A stretch of DNA of 64,000 nucleotides from Incurvaria masculella (taxonomy: Eukaryota; Arthropoda; Insecta; Lepidoptera; Incurvariidae), in contig OX335655.1 in the NCBI GenBank assembly GCA_946894095.1, positions 12,524,001 to 12,588,000 of the forward strand, read 5' to 3'. Numbering within the stretch: position 1 is the first letter of the stretch; every line of letters begins with the position of its first letter. The translations under genes were made by a program, and so were the position numbers. Positions 1-11,226 of the stretch are shown one piece after another. A model generated the notes under the pieces. It was not told the origin of the DNA, did not search any database, and saw nothing but the letters and a program-made list of their open reading frames with translations.

Positions 1-140
1 GATCCTCTCTTCGGAAAAAATCTTTTTTCCTTAAAAGGTTTTCAAAAGAAGTATTTATGAGTTAATTTTCAAACAAATCAATATGTTTTTTAAACCTTGT
101 TCTTAATTATGAGATATCAATGTGTCTTCTTCAAACAGAT

Positions 141-415
141 AGTCATCTAGGCAAAGATCTTGTGCATGTAAATACGTTGATATTTAAATGACGATTTATT
201 ATTCTTAATTTATAGGCTAAAAATGGCGCAAATGTCATCTAGGCCTTTTTAAAACCATGAGGTTTTAAAAAGTTTAGATTTAACTGTCGATTTACTATTT
301 TTATTTTGTAGGCGAAAATGGTACAAATTTCATCTAGGCAAAGATCTCATGTATTAAATACGTTAAGATTTCAATGACGATTTACTATTCTTAATTTGTA
401 GGCCAAAAATGGCGC
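141..415 (+). repeat. Triplicated 3' splice-site region before P450 exon 3
   Basis: Three imperfect tandem units of about 90-97 bp start near 141, 233 and 329. Each begins with a TCATCTAGGC-like motif and ends in a polypyrimidine stretch, TAG and GGC(N)AAAAATGG-like sequence. Copy 2 has one such unit at about 15006-15092. The AGs at 214-215 and 310-311 are duplicated acceptors, and the AG at 400-401 opens the true exon 3. Splicing to the first decoy would read GGC TAA; splicing to the second would reach TAG after eight codons. Confidence 0.8.
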
Positions 416-672
416 GATATGCGCTCAACGCTAAGCCCTGCCTTCACCGGAGCAAAGATGCGCCACATGGTTCCTTTTATGGTAGACTGCGCAAGGGAGA
501 TGACCGAATCCCTCAAAGAAGACATGAAGAAGAATAAAGGTAAGAACAATGAGTTAAGGAACGTTTAATAGCAACAGAGGAAGCTCAACCACTCGACTAT
601 AGTTAAAATTACAAAATCGATGCAAGGACAAAACAGAGTTGCATGAAAAATGTTGGAAACATTTTTGGGATC

Positions 673-950
673 TTTTTTTTTATGCGATCTGACAAGGATG
701 GCCAATTCCACACAACTACCGTTATGATGTTAGCCCAATACACCACATTCCTGAAGGAATTTAGTGCCATGCCAGGACCTTCCCTTTATGAGCCCTTCTA
801 CATTGAACTGGATGGAAAACACGGACAAGTTTTCATTGCCGCTTCCACCATCTTTTCATACAATGCGATGGTACCAACCCGGGCGGGCTTAAACCTTACC
901 ACCTAGTAGGGGAAGGGGACCTACAGTTTAACATGGATTCCGAACCATGG
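673..950 (-). mobile_element. SINE body/tail copy, head missing (P450 copy 1, intron 3)
   Basis: A poly-T run followed by the shared SINE body in reverse orientation, stopping near CCGAACCATGG without a pol III head. The same intron of copy 2 (near 15346) runs directly from TTTTTGGGATC into TTCAATAAATAC with no insert. The insertion is therefore specific to copy 1 and later than the gene duplication. Confidence 0.8.
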
Positions 951-3567
951 AAAATACCGTACTTTCAATAAATACTTATTACACAGCGACCCCTCGTCAT
1001 TTCTAGCTTATAAGCCATTTAGATTTTCTGCTGTTTGATGTTTTCTGTTCTTCTCTCTTTCTCTTATTGCCTTTGTTTCCATAATTGCCTTGATTATTAG
1101 CAGATAGTTTGTATCCAATACCCCATACATTAAAAAAAGACAGACAGATATATATTTCAGTACATATAATCAAACTTCAGCGACATTTTTTGTCTTTACA
1201 TAGCCCAATTAATATTGCGTTCTTCTAATGATCTGAAATAACCAATTGTAAGATTATTGTTTTTCCAGAGAATTCGCTGGAAATCGAGTTCAAAGATCTC
1301 TGCACTCGATTCAGCAGCGATGTGGTCGCCTCTTGCGCCTTCGGCCTCAAGGTTAACTCTCACGCTGATAAGGACAACTATTTCTACAAGGCCGGCAAAG
1401 TCGCATCTACCTTCACTTTTCGGCAGCTTCTCATGTTCTTTGGATTTACCTGCTTCCCTTATATCATGGATGTGAGTTGTCCTTTAAAAATCAATAACAA
1501 AATTTTTAGAGCTCTTGTGATCAAAGAATAAGATTATCTACTCAATTATAATATTGTGCTGCTATTAGTTGATGAAATAGTCCCGTAGTGAGACCACGGG
1601 CGGACGGACAGCGGAGCCTATAATAAAATATAGGTTTCCATTGGTACCCTTGGGGTACAGAATCCGAAAAATATATGTCGTAGAATGAAAAAGTAACCTG
1701 TCTATTTACGGTTGTTAGCGCCATCTAATCACAGAACCTATGTTTGACATATCGTTCAGAGAGCATTCGAACGAGCTGTCAATTTTCCTTGAGTCAGTAG
1801 ATCGGCCAGGTGGATTGTCAAACTTGACTTGACGTCCGAGAGCCGACCGCGCCGGGTGTACGCACTGATTATTCTCGTTGAAAACGTGCTCACCGTCGAC
1901 GACGAACGAAATCGACTTCATCCTCGAAATCCATTACATTGACTCTTCATCTCTTCATCGCTGACCTGTGCGTCTAATCTGGTCTTTCAGCTTTTAAACC
2001 TATTTTAAGTTTAAGTACCATATTTCAGCAGTTAATATTCGTTCTTGTGTGACCTTGTGTTTTATTTCAGAAATTGAAGGTGTCACTTTTTGCCAAGGAG
2101 ACGGCCGACTTCTTTCGTGAAATCGTGAACGACACGATGCGCAACCGAGAAGAGAATAACATCGTGCGTCCTGACATGATCCACTTACTCATGGAAGCTA
2201 AGAAAGGTAAAATCTTACGTTTGTGTCTATGGTAGCACTTATTCATCGAATTATTTATGAAAATGCCACTAACGCCATTAATTTTCACCTTTCGGAAAAT
2301 GGTATAAACTCACATTGGTTTTTTGCTCCAGGTAACTTGAGCCACGAAAAGAAAATTGATGACGACGCAGGATTTGCAACTGTGAAAGAGTCAGCTGTTG
2401 GATTATCAACATCGCGAAGAGGTAATTTATTTTACCTGAATATATAAATAGAAGCGGTTCAATATATAATATAGGTACTATCACGATATTTTGCCGACGG
2501 AGTAGGCAAAGGCGACATAGCATTATGATATAGAACGAATACTACCACTGTAGAGAAAACGGAAGAAGAAGTGGCATGGGGTCGCATTCGCAACTCCACC
2601 GAATGGACCAAGTGTCCATATAATCGTAAGGAAAGCCGGCGTCGTGTGCCACACAGTTCAACATCGCCACTGTGCGCAATGTACAAACGGCATCCACCTA
2701 ACCGCCACACATTGTACTTTGATTCGCTTACGTTTTCCTTGCAATTGCCAATGCCTACTGCGGAGTTGAGGTTGATGCTCTCTGTACTCCAGAAAGGCGT
2801 TCGACACAAACACTCCAATACGTTCTTGACCACGGCATGCACATTTAAGTTAAGCTGATAGTTTTATAAAGATAGGTACAGCGGACCTCATATTACGCGC
2901 GCTAGATCTGAGATCACAATACACATTTTTCGCATTCGTACAATGTACAACCGGTAGAATAAATCCACTCCAAAATTGTTTGGGGATCAAACATCAATAT
3001 GAATCAACATCGTTCCAACCTTCTCATTTCAGTGTGGACCGATGACGACCTAATAGCTCAGGCAGTGGTATTCTTCATCGCCGGCTTCGACACCGTGGCT
3101 ACCGTGATGACATTCCTGTTGTACGAGCTCGCCCTCAACCCTCACGTGCAGGACAAACTGGTTCAAGAGGTGGATCGGGAGAGGAAGCAGCGAGCAGGCG
3201 AAGACCTGACCTTCAAAGACATCCAAGAATTAAAATATTTGGACATGGTGGTTTCTGGTACTTATGCATTTCATAATAATTGTATTAACTAATCGAAGTA
3301 TGCACCATTTGCTAAAAAAATCTGGGAGCATGAATCAATTCAATCATCGAAGGCGGTTTCAACTGCCTCATCGGAATTGCAGTTTTTTTCTTGCAAGAAC
3401 CTGTCTAAGTTCCGAAAAAGTACAAAAATCTGTTCGAGTAAGGATCCACACACTCGGTGGGTGAAGGAGAGTTCCAGTCGCAGCTGCTCAAATTTGACAA
3501 CCGTGTGTTGTGAAGGGTCTCGACTGCTTCTTCAGGAAAACGTTCGATACACTGTCCTGAAGAAGCA

Positions 3568-3803
3568 GTCAGTCAGTCAGCTTGTTTGCGTCCACTGCAG
3601 CTGGACATACGCCTTTTCTAATTATTCCCCAGTCCTCCCGGCCCTCCACGGTACGGAACCACTGCTTTCCACCGATGCACTTGATGCTGTCGTCCCACGT
3701 GGCGGGTGGTTTTCCCACACTCCGTTTTCCTGTCCACGGCCGCCAGTGTAGGACATGGTTACTCGAACGTTCGTCGAATATGGAGGTGAAGAAACACCTC
3801 CAT
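3568..3803 (-). mobile_element. LINE C-terminal fragment (RTE/CR1-type) with (GACT)n tail
   Basis: Read on the minus strand, this encodes a LINE-like C-terminus: tryptophan-aspartate WDDSIKC, GKQWFRTV, then EDWGIIRKG, as in the RWxDDI...W...DRxxWR...EAY end of non-LTR polyproteins. It ends in a CAGT-repeat that serves as the element's simple tail. The same intron of copy 2 (near 19080-19110) lacks it, so it inserted after the duplication. A related end with a longer GACT tail lies at 63835-63916. Confidence 0.65.
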
Positions 3804-4493
3804 GTTGTCAAAGCGGTAGGCGAGAGCAATTGGCCAGTCTCGTTTGTTTAATGGCGAACTTTTCCTTCATAGTTTTCAATTGTAAGCAATAGATATCTAC
3901 AGTATTCTTTGGCTATATCCCAAGAAGGTGTGTGGTATGTGGAAGTGAATTACACCAGCACTGGTCCAACAAGCACTCACTCTTTTTCAAATACATTTTA
4001 GTCTGAGGCATTTCTGGCTGGTTTACCAGCATTTCACTTTCCAATTTTAAGATTGTCTTGTCATTTACACTAAAGGCTGCTCCGAACTCTGACATGGTTT
4101 GAGATGGGGGCGGACCCTTTTTTTATTAAAGACTAGCGTGTCAGGCCTTCCACGAAAGTCATTTTCAAATTAAATTTTCCAGAACGGAAACGTTTGAACC
4201 TAAAACACACCGTGAGTAGGTTTGCGGTCGTTGATTCGGACATGTCATACTTTCCAGTCTGTATCTGCTGCTATGGTTCCACGTCGGAACTCACATTCAA
4301 ATAAAACATTTGTATTTAGATTAATGTGATATTATTGTGTCTATCCTTTAACTCCGTTAAATTATTATTGGACGTTGATTACGAAGCCGCTTCGAACAAT
4401 TATTGACTAATTAGTTATCAATTATGGTATCTTTAGGTACACCCATCAATATTTTTATTCACGTGTTAATTCTTATTTGCAGAGTTACTTAGA

Positions 4494-4496
4494 TAG
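4494..4496 (+). other. Premature TAG stop codon in P450 copy 1
   Basis: The exon at 4483-4583 reads E-L-L-R-stop-W-G-P-G-V. The paralogous exon at 20199-20299 reads E-L-L-R-K-W-S-P-G-V. One A-to-T change (AAG to TAG) accounts for the stop, and the rest of the exon and its splice sites are intact. Confidence 0.85.
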
Positions 4497-5524
4497 TGGG
4501 GCCCAGGTGTGGCTGCTGACCGCATCTGCATCAAACCCTACAATATTGGCAAGCCCAACCCTAAATCCAAGCAGGATTATATCGTACGTCATATTTTTTC
4601 TCATTTCAAAATTAAAATATTTCGTTCAATTGATTCGATCAATTACATTAATTTCATATTTTTTTACAAAAATGTGACTTTGTTCAGTTTGATTAGTAAT
4701 ATCATTCAATAACGAAACATTTACACAATCACCCTCGCACCCACCCTCAAATTCACAAAGTCACCCTTACACCTCGTTGACACACATGAACACACCCCCA
4801 TAATCTTACAAGACTACACAAATTAAGCCCACAGGAACATTAATACCTACCTTATTAATTAATTACCTAAATTTTTTATTATTCTATGGACATTTTGTCA
4901 ATTTAGGAAATGTTTTCTTTTGTCACTTTGCATATTATTTTTATGTTTTGGATAGATAAATATATAATTAGCTTTATGTTTCGTTTATTTTTAACATTCA
5001 ACTATTACTCCTTGCTGTTGATTTCTTTAATAAATAAAAAAATCATTAAATAAAACAAAAACACACTCACAATACAATTTGTCACATACACATACACATA
5101 CACATAGACACGAACGTCATACTGTGGCAGGCTCACGTGAATTTTGACGTTTTTTGGGTTTGAAAGGCTTATCAATTCATCAAAATCTTTGTTTACAGGT
5201 ACAGCCTGGCCAAGGTGTATTTGTTCCAGTATGGGCCATCCATCGCGACCCCAGCTACTATCCAGACCCCGAGAAGTTCGATCCCGAGAGATTCTCTGAT
5301 GAGAACAAACACAACATCAATCAGGATACTTACCTACCGTTTGGAATAGGTCCCAGGAATTGCATTGGTTTGTACCCTTATATATCATTAGTGGCCAACA
5401 TGATATCTTATGAGAAGATTTATCTAATGTCATGATAGTAGTTCTTATCACTCAATTCATGAAGCGCATAGGCACCATATCAGGATGATTCCTTTAATAA
5501 AATAACTATATTTTTGATGTTACT

Positions 5525-5835
5525 AGACATGGATGGATAATACCACACACACCGTCATTGTGTTTCCCCTTATGATCACGACTGCATTGAACTTGATGGA
5601 AAATATGGACAATTTTGTATTGCCAGTTCTAGGCTAAACGATGCGAGGGTATCAAGCCGGGCGGCCGGGCATAGCATGGGAAAGTCACCTACAGTTTTAG
5701 ATGGATTTCGAACCATGGAATGCCTCGTATTGGTGATGAAATGCACTTATCCAACTCAGAAGGAGAAAGAAAGTGGTGCATGAACGTGGCGGGCATCAAA
5801 CCCATTGCGTCTGTCATGGAAAGAGAGAGCGACCA
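5525..5835 (-). mobile_element. Old diverged SINE copy (P450 copy 1, intron 9)
   Basis: Reverse-strand SINE body recognisable by GACATGGATGG, TTGAACTTGATGGAAAA and TTTCGAACCATGGAATG. A matching diverged copy lies at the same place in copy 2 (20954-21262), and both share changes not found in the younger copies. It was therefore present before the genes duplicated. Confidence 0.7.
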
Positions 5836-6035
5836 GCTTGCGACAACAATTTTTTGTTAATTTACCCTCAATATGATTGCAACAAAGATTTCTGGATTGC
5901 AAGCCTCTTTTAAAAATCAGGCCTCTCGTAACAATAACCTCTTCAGTTCATCCTAGGATGAAATGCACCTGATTTCTGAAGAGCAAATGTTTATATATTT
6001 AATCATATTTTTTTTATTCGCTGCGCCCTTATTAG

Positions 6036-6411
6036 TTTTTTTTTTTTTTATGTGACTGGACATGGATGGCTAACACCACAAGTTCTGTCATGGTATTAGC
6101 CCAACACACCACATGGGAACTAGGTGCCATGCTAGGACCTTCCTTATATTGCACGGCTACATTGAACTGGACGGACAATTTTCATTGCCGCTTCGACCAT
6201 CGTTCATCCAATGCGATGGTACCAACCCGGGCGGGATAAACCCTACCACCTAGTAAGTAAGGAAGGGGACCTACAGCTTAACGTGGAATCCGAACCACGG
6301 CCAGCCTCTATCAACGGTCTAATGGTCACCCATCCAAGACCAGACCGGACCCAGCGTTGCTTAACTTCGGAGAGCGATCGCCGAAGTCTCGCGCCACTGG
6401 GCCACTGAGGC
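6036..6411 (-). mobile_element. SINE with 5S-rRNA-like head (P450 copy 1, intron 9)
   Basis: A T-run of about 14 bases followed by the shared SINE body in reverse. At the far end (6290-6411), the minus strand reads CCGAAGTTAAGCAACGCTGG and then CTTGGATGGGTGACC. These are the internal-promoter half of 5S rRNA (box A and box C regions), not a tRNA. The copy is not seen in the same intron of P450 copy 2. Confidence 0.8.
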
Positions 6412-7245
6412 TGATAATACCAATATCTTAAGAGGGTCGTTACAATATCGATTGCCCATGCTACGGGGCTATGATTTTTTACTTGCTCTTAACGTTTTAC
6501 TGTGTTCTGGAAATATTTATATATTGTCGAAACCGACAACTGTATGTTTTTTTTTACCTTTTAGATCGGATAATATTGGATAATAAACATTGGAAAAAGT
6601 TGTCGTTTCTTAATGTCATTTTGTATTTTGTATACTGAAAAACACAAATATTTACATAAAAATAAAAACATACAGACATACAATCAATCTTTCTAATGTT
6701 ATTAAAAATTTTGATGAACATTTGACAACTTATAGGGGTAGCAGTAGGGCCTGGAAATCGATTTCGCTAGTTTAATGTAGGTATTTAGCAGTCGCTGTAC
6801 AAATTTGTTCCTTGGCCAATGTACAATGAAAGTATTTCTTCAAATTTCCAAATCTCAGAGCCCCACTTCACGACAGTCTTAATCATCACCTTATTTCAAT
6901 TAACGAATTGACTAAAACTGGTTCATTCAAATACAAATATCCAATAGATAGGGTATCCAATAGATAAAGTGAGTGTTGCGCAGGCTCCCGGTTCGCGCTG
7001 ATGGAGGTGAAGATCCTGGTACACCAGCTCCTGTCGCAGTTCCTGGTGGTACCCAGCGCCAGGACACCCATCCCCATCCGTCTCGCCACGGACACCTTCA
7101 ACCTCAAGATGGACGGCGGCCACTGGCTCAAGCTTCAGCTTCGCTCATAATATTAAATTTAGTATGCCTTTTGGAACATTTTCGTCATCTACGAAATTTT
7201 TAACTAAACATTTTAATTTAAAAAAAATTACTTTTATTTTGTATA

Positions 7246-7251
7246 AATAAA
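7246..7251 (+). terminator. Polyadenylation signal, P450 copy 1
   Basis: AATAAA about 95 bases after the TAA stop codon, within A/T-rich DNA. Canonical hexamer; cleavage site not determined. Confidence 0.5.
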
Positions 7252-9549
7252 AAAAAACCAACATATCCTCCCTGCAGATCAGTCAATTTGCCCCCCCCCC
7301 TGTTTCTAGGTTTTTTCCGATTTGGTACAAATATAAAAAAAAATTCTTATTTAGTATATTACATAGAAGAAAAAAAATTACTATGGAATGACATACTAAG
7401 CCCGCATACTAGATACATATATTTTTTTAATCTATTAATGCAGTTTTAGTTTTTACCAAAATCGGCCACGTTTCGGATTTGGCCATGACGGCACAATTGA
7501 AAAATTCACCTGGCTCGCTATTTTGGGTGGACTTTAGTAAATGAAGAATACCGCCTGAGAATTATCAGTTATAATGTTCACTATCATTTTATTTTGTTTT
7601 TTTTTATTTGGTGTAGCGACATTCCCATCTTCCTGCAAATCCTTTCATGAAAAATCTTCTGCAAAAACATGAACGATTTTATTGTCATGATTCACAATGC
7701 CACTAAACCCGCCACGATTAGGTACTTATTACGAATTAAAACATTGACAGTGGCTTCTGAGGCTCAGTGCACAGTCGATATTACTAGCGGCGAGACCGAA
7801 CCTGCACAGTCAAACAAGATTCCTCGTTAAAGTTATCTACTACTTATACAAACAAAGTTTATTTTATTTAATGTATTCGTAGAGTCGCAACAATAACAGA
7901 AAGAGCTTCATGTAATTATGTTAATCGAATAAAGAACATCGTGTGCAGTTATAACTTTGAGGTAAGAGAATTTCAATGTTATAGGTCCTTAAATGTATGT
8001 GATGAGCTAGAATATTACAAAAAAATTTTTATCAAGTACCAACAGTGTATGTTATGTATACGAGTTGATTTTCAGGCAATACGTGAACACAGAATCAACA
8101 CTGAAAAAAAAACAGTAAATCTAACTCTAATACCGATAATAACAACTTTCTTGCAACATTAAAACAGAGCCAACTAAGTAAATTGGTAACTCGAACTGAG
8201 TGATGATTGTTAAACTTAAACATTAAATGTAAATAAAAAAAAAAACAAAATTTATTTATTAAATTCAAAATGTATTTATTAAAAAATATTAATTTACACG
8301 CTTTAAATTCATAGACCCTAGCACTAGATAAATTCTGTCTTGCAGCGGTCATTTTCAGTTTAAACATTTTTTTTTATTTCCTTTGCGTTTTCGAAAAAAA
8401 AATGAGATAAAGCTAATAAAAAAAAATATTAAATTAAAAACAAATCAAATCTTAAATCTACAATAAGAAATTCAATAATATAATAAAATTAAAATTTGTA
8501 TGTAAACATTTCAATCTAATTATGTGTAAAACAAGTGTGTTTTTGCATTTGAGGAGGTTCAACGGGGGGGGGGGGAGGTTTAGTGTCGGGATTCTGTATA
8601 TAAAGGTGTTTGCGGGCGTATTTTGGTTTCAATTCACTATTTTCAGCATTTACAACTATTTTCTCTTTCTGTTTTCCGAGCTTTAGAGAAACTCTTTCTA
8701 GCTTTAGTATTTTTTATTATTACTTACTTTCTATATTCAGTGAAAAGGTACTGTCCAATCTGTCAAAATTTACTGTTTGATGTAATCGTAATGTTCAATC
8801 AGTTAGGATAATGTGTTAGATTCACCAAGTGGTAATCCTTAATTGGTTCAAATAACTGTATGATATTAACTGTTTGACCTCATTTATAGATACTTACCGT
8901 AATATATTAATAGCAATGAGAGATACTTTACTATAAATGCCTGAATTTTAACTGTCCGAAAATAGAGAACGGATGGAAATCTTTTTTTCATTGAATATTT
9001 AAGCTAAACTTTGGATATCAAAACATAGCTCTGTTTTGTATTAATGTATTATATAGTTTTCAGTGTGAATGTTTACTTTATCTGTGTTTGTTGGATTCTT
9101 GAGATGATAGAAGCCTATTTAGTGAAGCCAATGACGTCATGATCTTTGCATAAACATACCGACTTTTTCTGATTGTTTTAATGAAAATAACAACATTACA
9201 TTATCACGGTTGCTATTTCTAGCTATCGAGCACCAACGAATGGTCACAGGTTACTCAGCGGTTGACCAATGTCAACCTTGTCTCGCCACGCGTCAATGCC
9301 TACTAGTTTTTAGGCACAATTTAAGGGGACATATGACCCTAGAACGACCGTATCCGATAAGTTATCGTTTTTTTTTTGTTTTCATAATAAGCACTTATTA
9401 GCAAACATGACTTTCGGAAAAGCTTGAAATGAAACCATTTTATGATTTCGATCAATAAAAGTTGGTCCTTGCCATTAAAATTCAAGTCTCAAAATTATTT
9501 TATAGTGTCGCGCTTAACCATTTTTTAAATGTTGGCTTTATATTAATTA
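7252..9549. other. Intergenic AT-rich DNA between the two P450 copies
   Basis: No coding exon recognised. There is a C-run near 7296, a G-run of about 12 near 8563, and long A/T-rich stretches. At about 9213-9320 is a short piece (TTTCTAGCT...GCGGTTGAC...TGTCAACCT) that recurs at about 29568-29665, so it belongs to a dispersed repeat. Confidence 0.5.
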
Positions 9550-9961
9550 CTAGCTGCGGTACCCGGCTCGGGTCAATGTCATGTTGGATTGATTTCAGTC
9601 TGAATTATGTCTTGAATAATGAGTAACCCACCAAAAGGCTGGTCCAGGACTAAATCTACCAAATTTAATGAGAAACATCGACATATTCCCATTTCGAGCT
9701 TCGTAAACATTTGGGAGCGAATTTAAAAAGCATGTGCCGCCAGAACCTTATTGCACTGGCACTGCTACATATAAATTGAATAGATAACATGAAGAGTTAT
9801 ATACAAATATTACATACATACAAAACTGATTACTAAAAAACGTCAATTTAGTTTTAGTTTCATGCATAAAGTCTACAAACGAAGTATCTTAGAAAACAAA
9901 GCAACTTACTCCATGAACCCCTTACACCACCCCTTACAGATTTATTATTTGTATAGATAAT
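9550..9961 (+). mobile_element. Possible interspersed element beginning ACTAGCTGC
   Basis: Begins ACTAGCTGCGGTACCCGG and ends near TTTATTATTTGTATAGATAA. This start/end style is common for dispersed insect elements. No coding region or clear terminal repeat was seen and the class is unknown. Confidence 0.3.
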
Positions 9962-10785
9962 GAATAAAAATATGAGCGATTCTTCTTGATTTGCTTAGAT
10001 TCGCTTATGTTTTAAATAATAGTAATTAGTATATGGCTAAAATAAAAAATGTTTTTAAGTGGGATACTAGATAATCGATTACTGAAGTAAATTAAATAAA
10101 AAATAATACTCTCACCGATTATGTTGCAGGAGTTATTGCATTTCAAAGTTTTTCAAATCAATTTAAAGCTTGAATTTGAATGGTGATGCCCAACTTTTAT
10201 TAGTCTTTTCTTTTCCCTGATGTGTTTTATTTAATCTCTTTAATAATTTAATTAATTGTTCTATCCAAAAATAATTTTAAGGGTTTACTTACTGTTTTTT
10301 TTTCCGGTTTTATGTATTATGTTTCCTCACTCATGACAAACAGCTGTTGCTCTCACTTTATGTTAGTCGTAAGTGTGTCCGGACCAGCGTAAAATCAGCG
10401 CTGTAGTTCACTCATCAAGAGGGACCTGCAATACAAAATGCTGAGCTGGCTCCTTTTTTTTCTCCACATATAAAAAAAATTAACGTATTTTCTTTCTTTA
10501 TTTCTTTCTTGATCATGAAATAGTCCAATGGTATTTTTTTCCAATAAGCTTGTTTGCAGAAAAGTGCTTTTTAAGAAAACTAATAATATAAAACGAGCGT
10601 TTATCATATAGGGTCGTTTTAAGGTCTTATGTCACCTAAATCTGAGTGGCGATAGCACTAATCCGCTATAGTGGGCTTACTTTAATAATTTATATTAAAG
10701 TAAGTAAAGTTATGTATTTTGGTGTATAATGTAAAACAAATTAAAAAAATTTACTTGCACACAATAACGTTGCATCCGACCGATT

Positions 10786-11226
10786 TTAGGTGGGGCCTTA
10801 CCGCTCAACTCCCTATTCAAACGTGGAAAGAAGATCATGCGCTTATATCTGGTCGTGGATTCAAAATTATACTAAACCCAGCTTCATTTGAATGAACTAG
10901 ATGATTGCTGACCATTGGCATTGTATAGTTGTGTTTGGTTGGAAACACAATTATACAATTGATGGGAAAATTTGCAATGTTCGAGCGTTTTAAACAAAAA
11001 GTTTTGCCGCGGATTACTCAGATAAAACAAAACAATTTTAGTCATCAAATCTAGCTTGTTTCATGAAGATTGAAAATAAGTTTAGTTTTGGCTTGATTTT
11101 TAACTACAGCGTTCGTGATTTACTTTAAGCAATAAATAGTTTTAATAAATATTTTCTTTTTTACTTACCAAATCAAACACTATGCGTATTGTTTGCTTTG
11201 GGAGCGTGATGCAACCTTCTCCAAGT
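10786..11226 (-). mobile_element. Diverged MITE-A copy
   Basis: Matches the minus orientation of the 551-bp element at 32446-32996: GGTGGGGCCTTACCGCTCAAC, then ACGTGGAAAGAAGATCATGC, ATGACCATTGGCATTGTA-like blocks and GATGCAACCTTCTCC at the far end. It is diverged and its ends are unclear. Confidence 0.6.

Larger units (their letters stand above)
1..7150 (+). pseudogene. CYP9-family cytochrome P450, copy 1 (5' end outside window, in-frame stop)
   Basis: Membrane-bound P450 monooxygenase of the CYP9 family (detoxification type in insects). Exons inferred from GT-AG sites and alignment to the downstream copy: 1-37 (end of exon 2), 402-539, 1269-1471, 2071-2206, 2332-2421, 3033-3257, 4483-4583, 5199-5367, 6984-7150. 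Exon lengths equal those of copy 2 throughout and the reading frame is kept. The WRDMR C-helix motif, AGFDT I-helix motif, PERF and the haem loop FGIGPRNCIG are all intact. The only lesion seen is TAG at 4494-4496, in the codon right after ExxR (ELLR), where copy 2 has AAG (Lys). A product stopped there would lack PERF, the haem cysteine and the C-terminus and could not be a P450. Exon 7 differs from copy 2 at only six of 225 bases by my count, so the lesion is recent. A sequencing error or a segregating null allele is possible. The subfamily is not certain. Confidence 0.85.

Noticed and set aside
3569..3829. 86-codon minus-strand open frame as a host gene
   Set aside because: The residues match the C-terminal end of LINE polyproteins and the DNA is absent from the paralogous intron.
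6310..6385. Possible 5S rRNA gene
   Set aside because: Only the internal-promoter half resembles 5S rRNA and it continues into SINE body; it is a SINE head, not a gene.
8560..8576. G-run near 8563 and C-run near 7296 as quadruplex signals
   Set aside because: Single homopolymer runs are common polymerase-slippage products and lie in featureless intergenic DNA.
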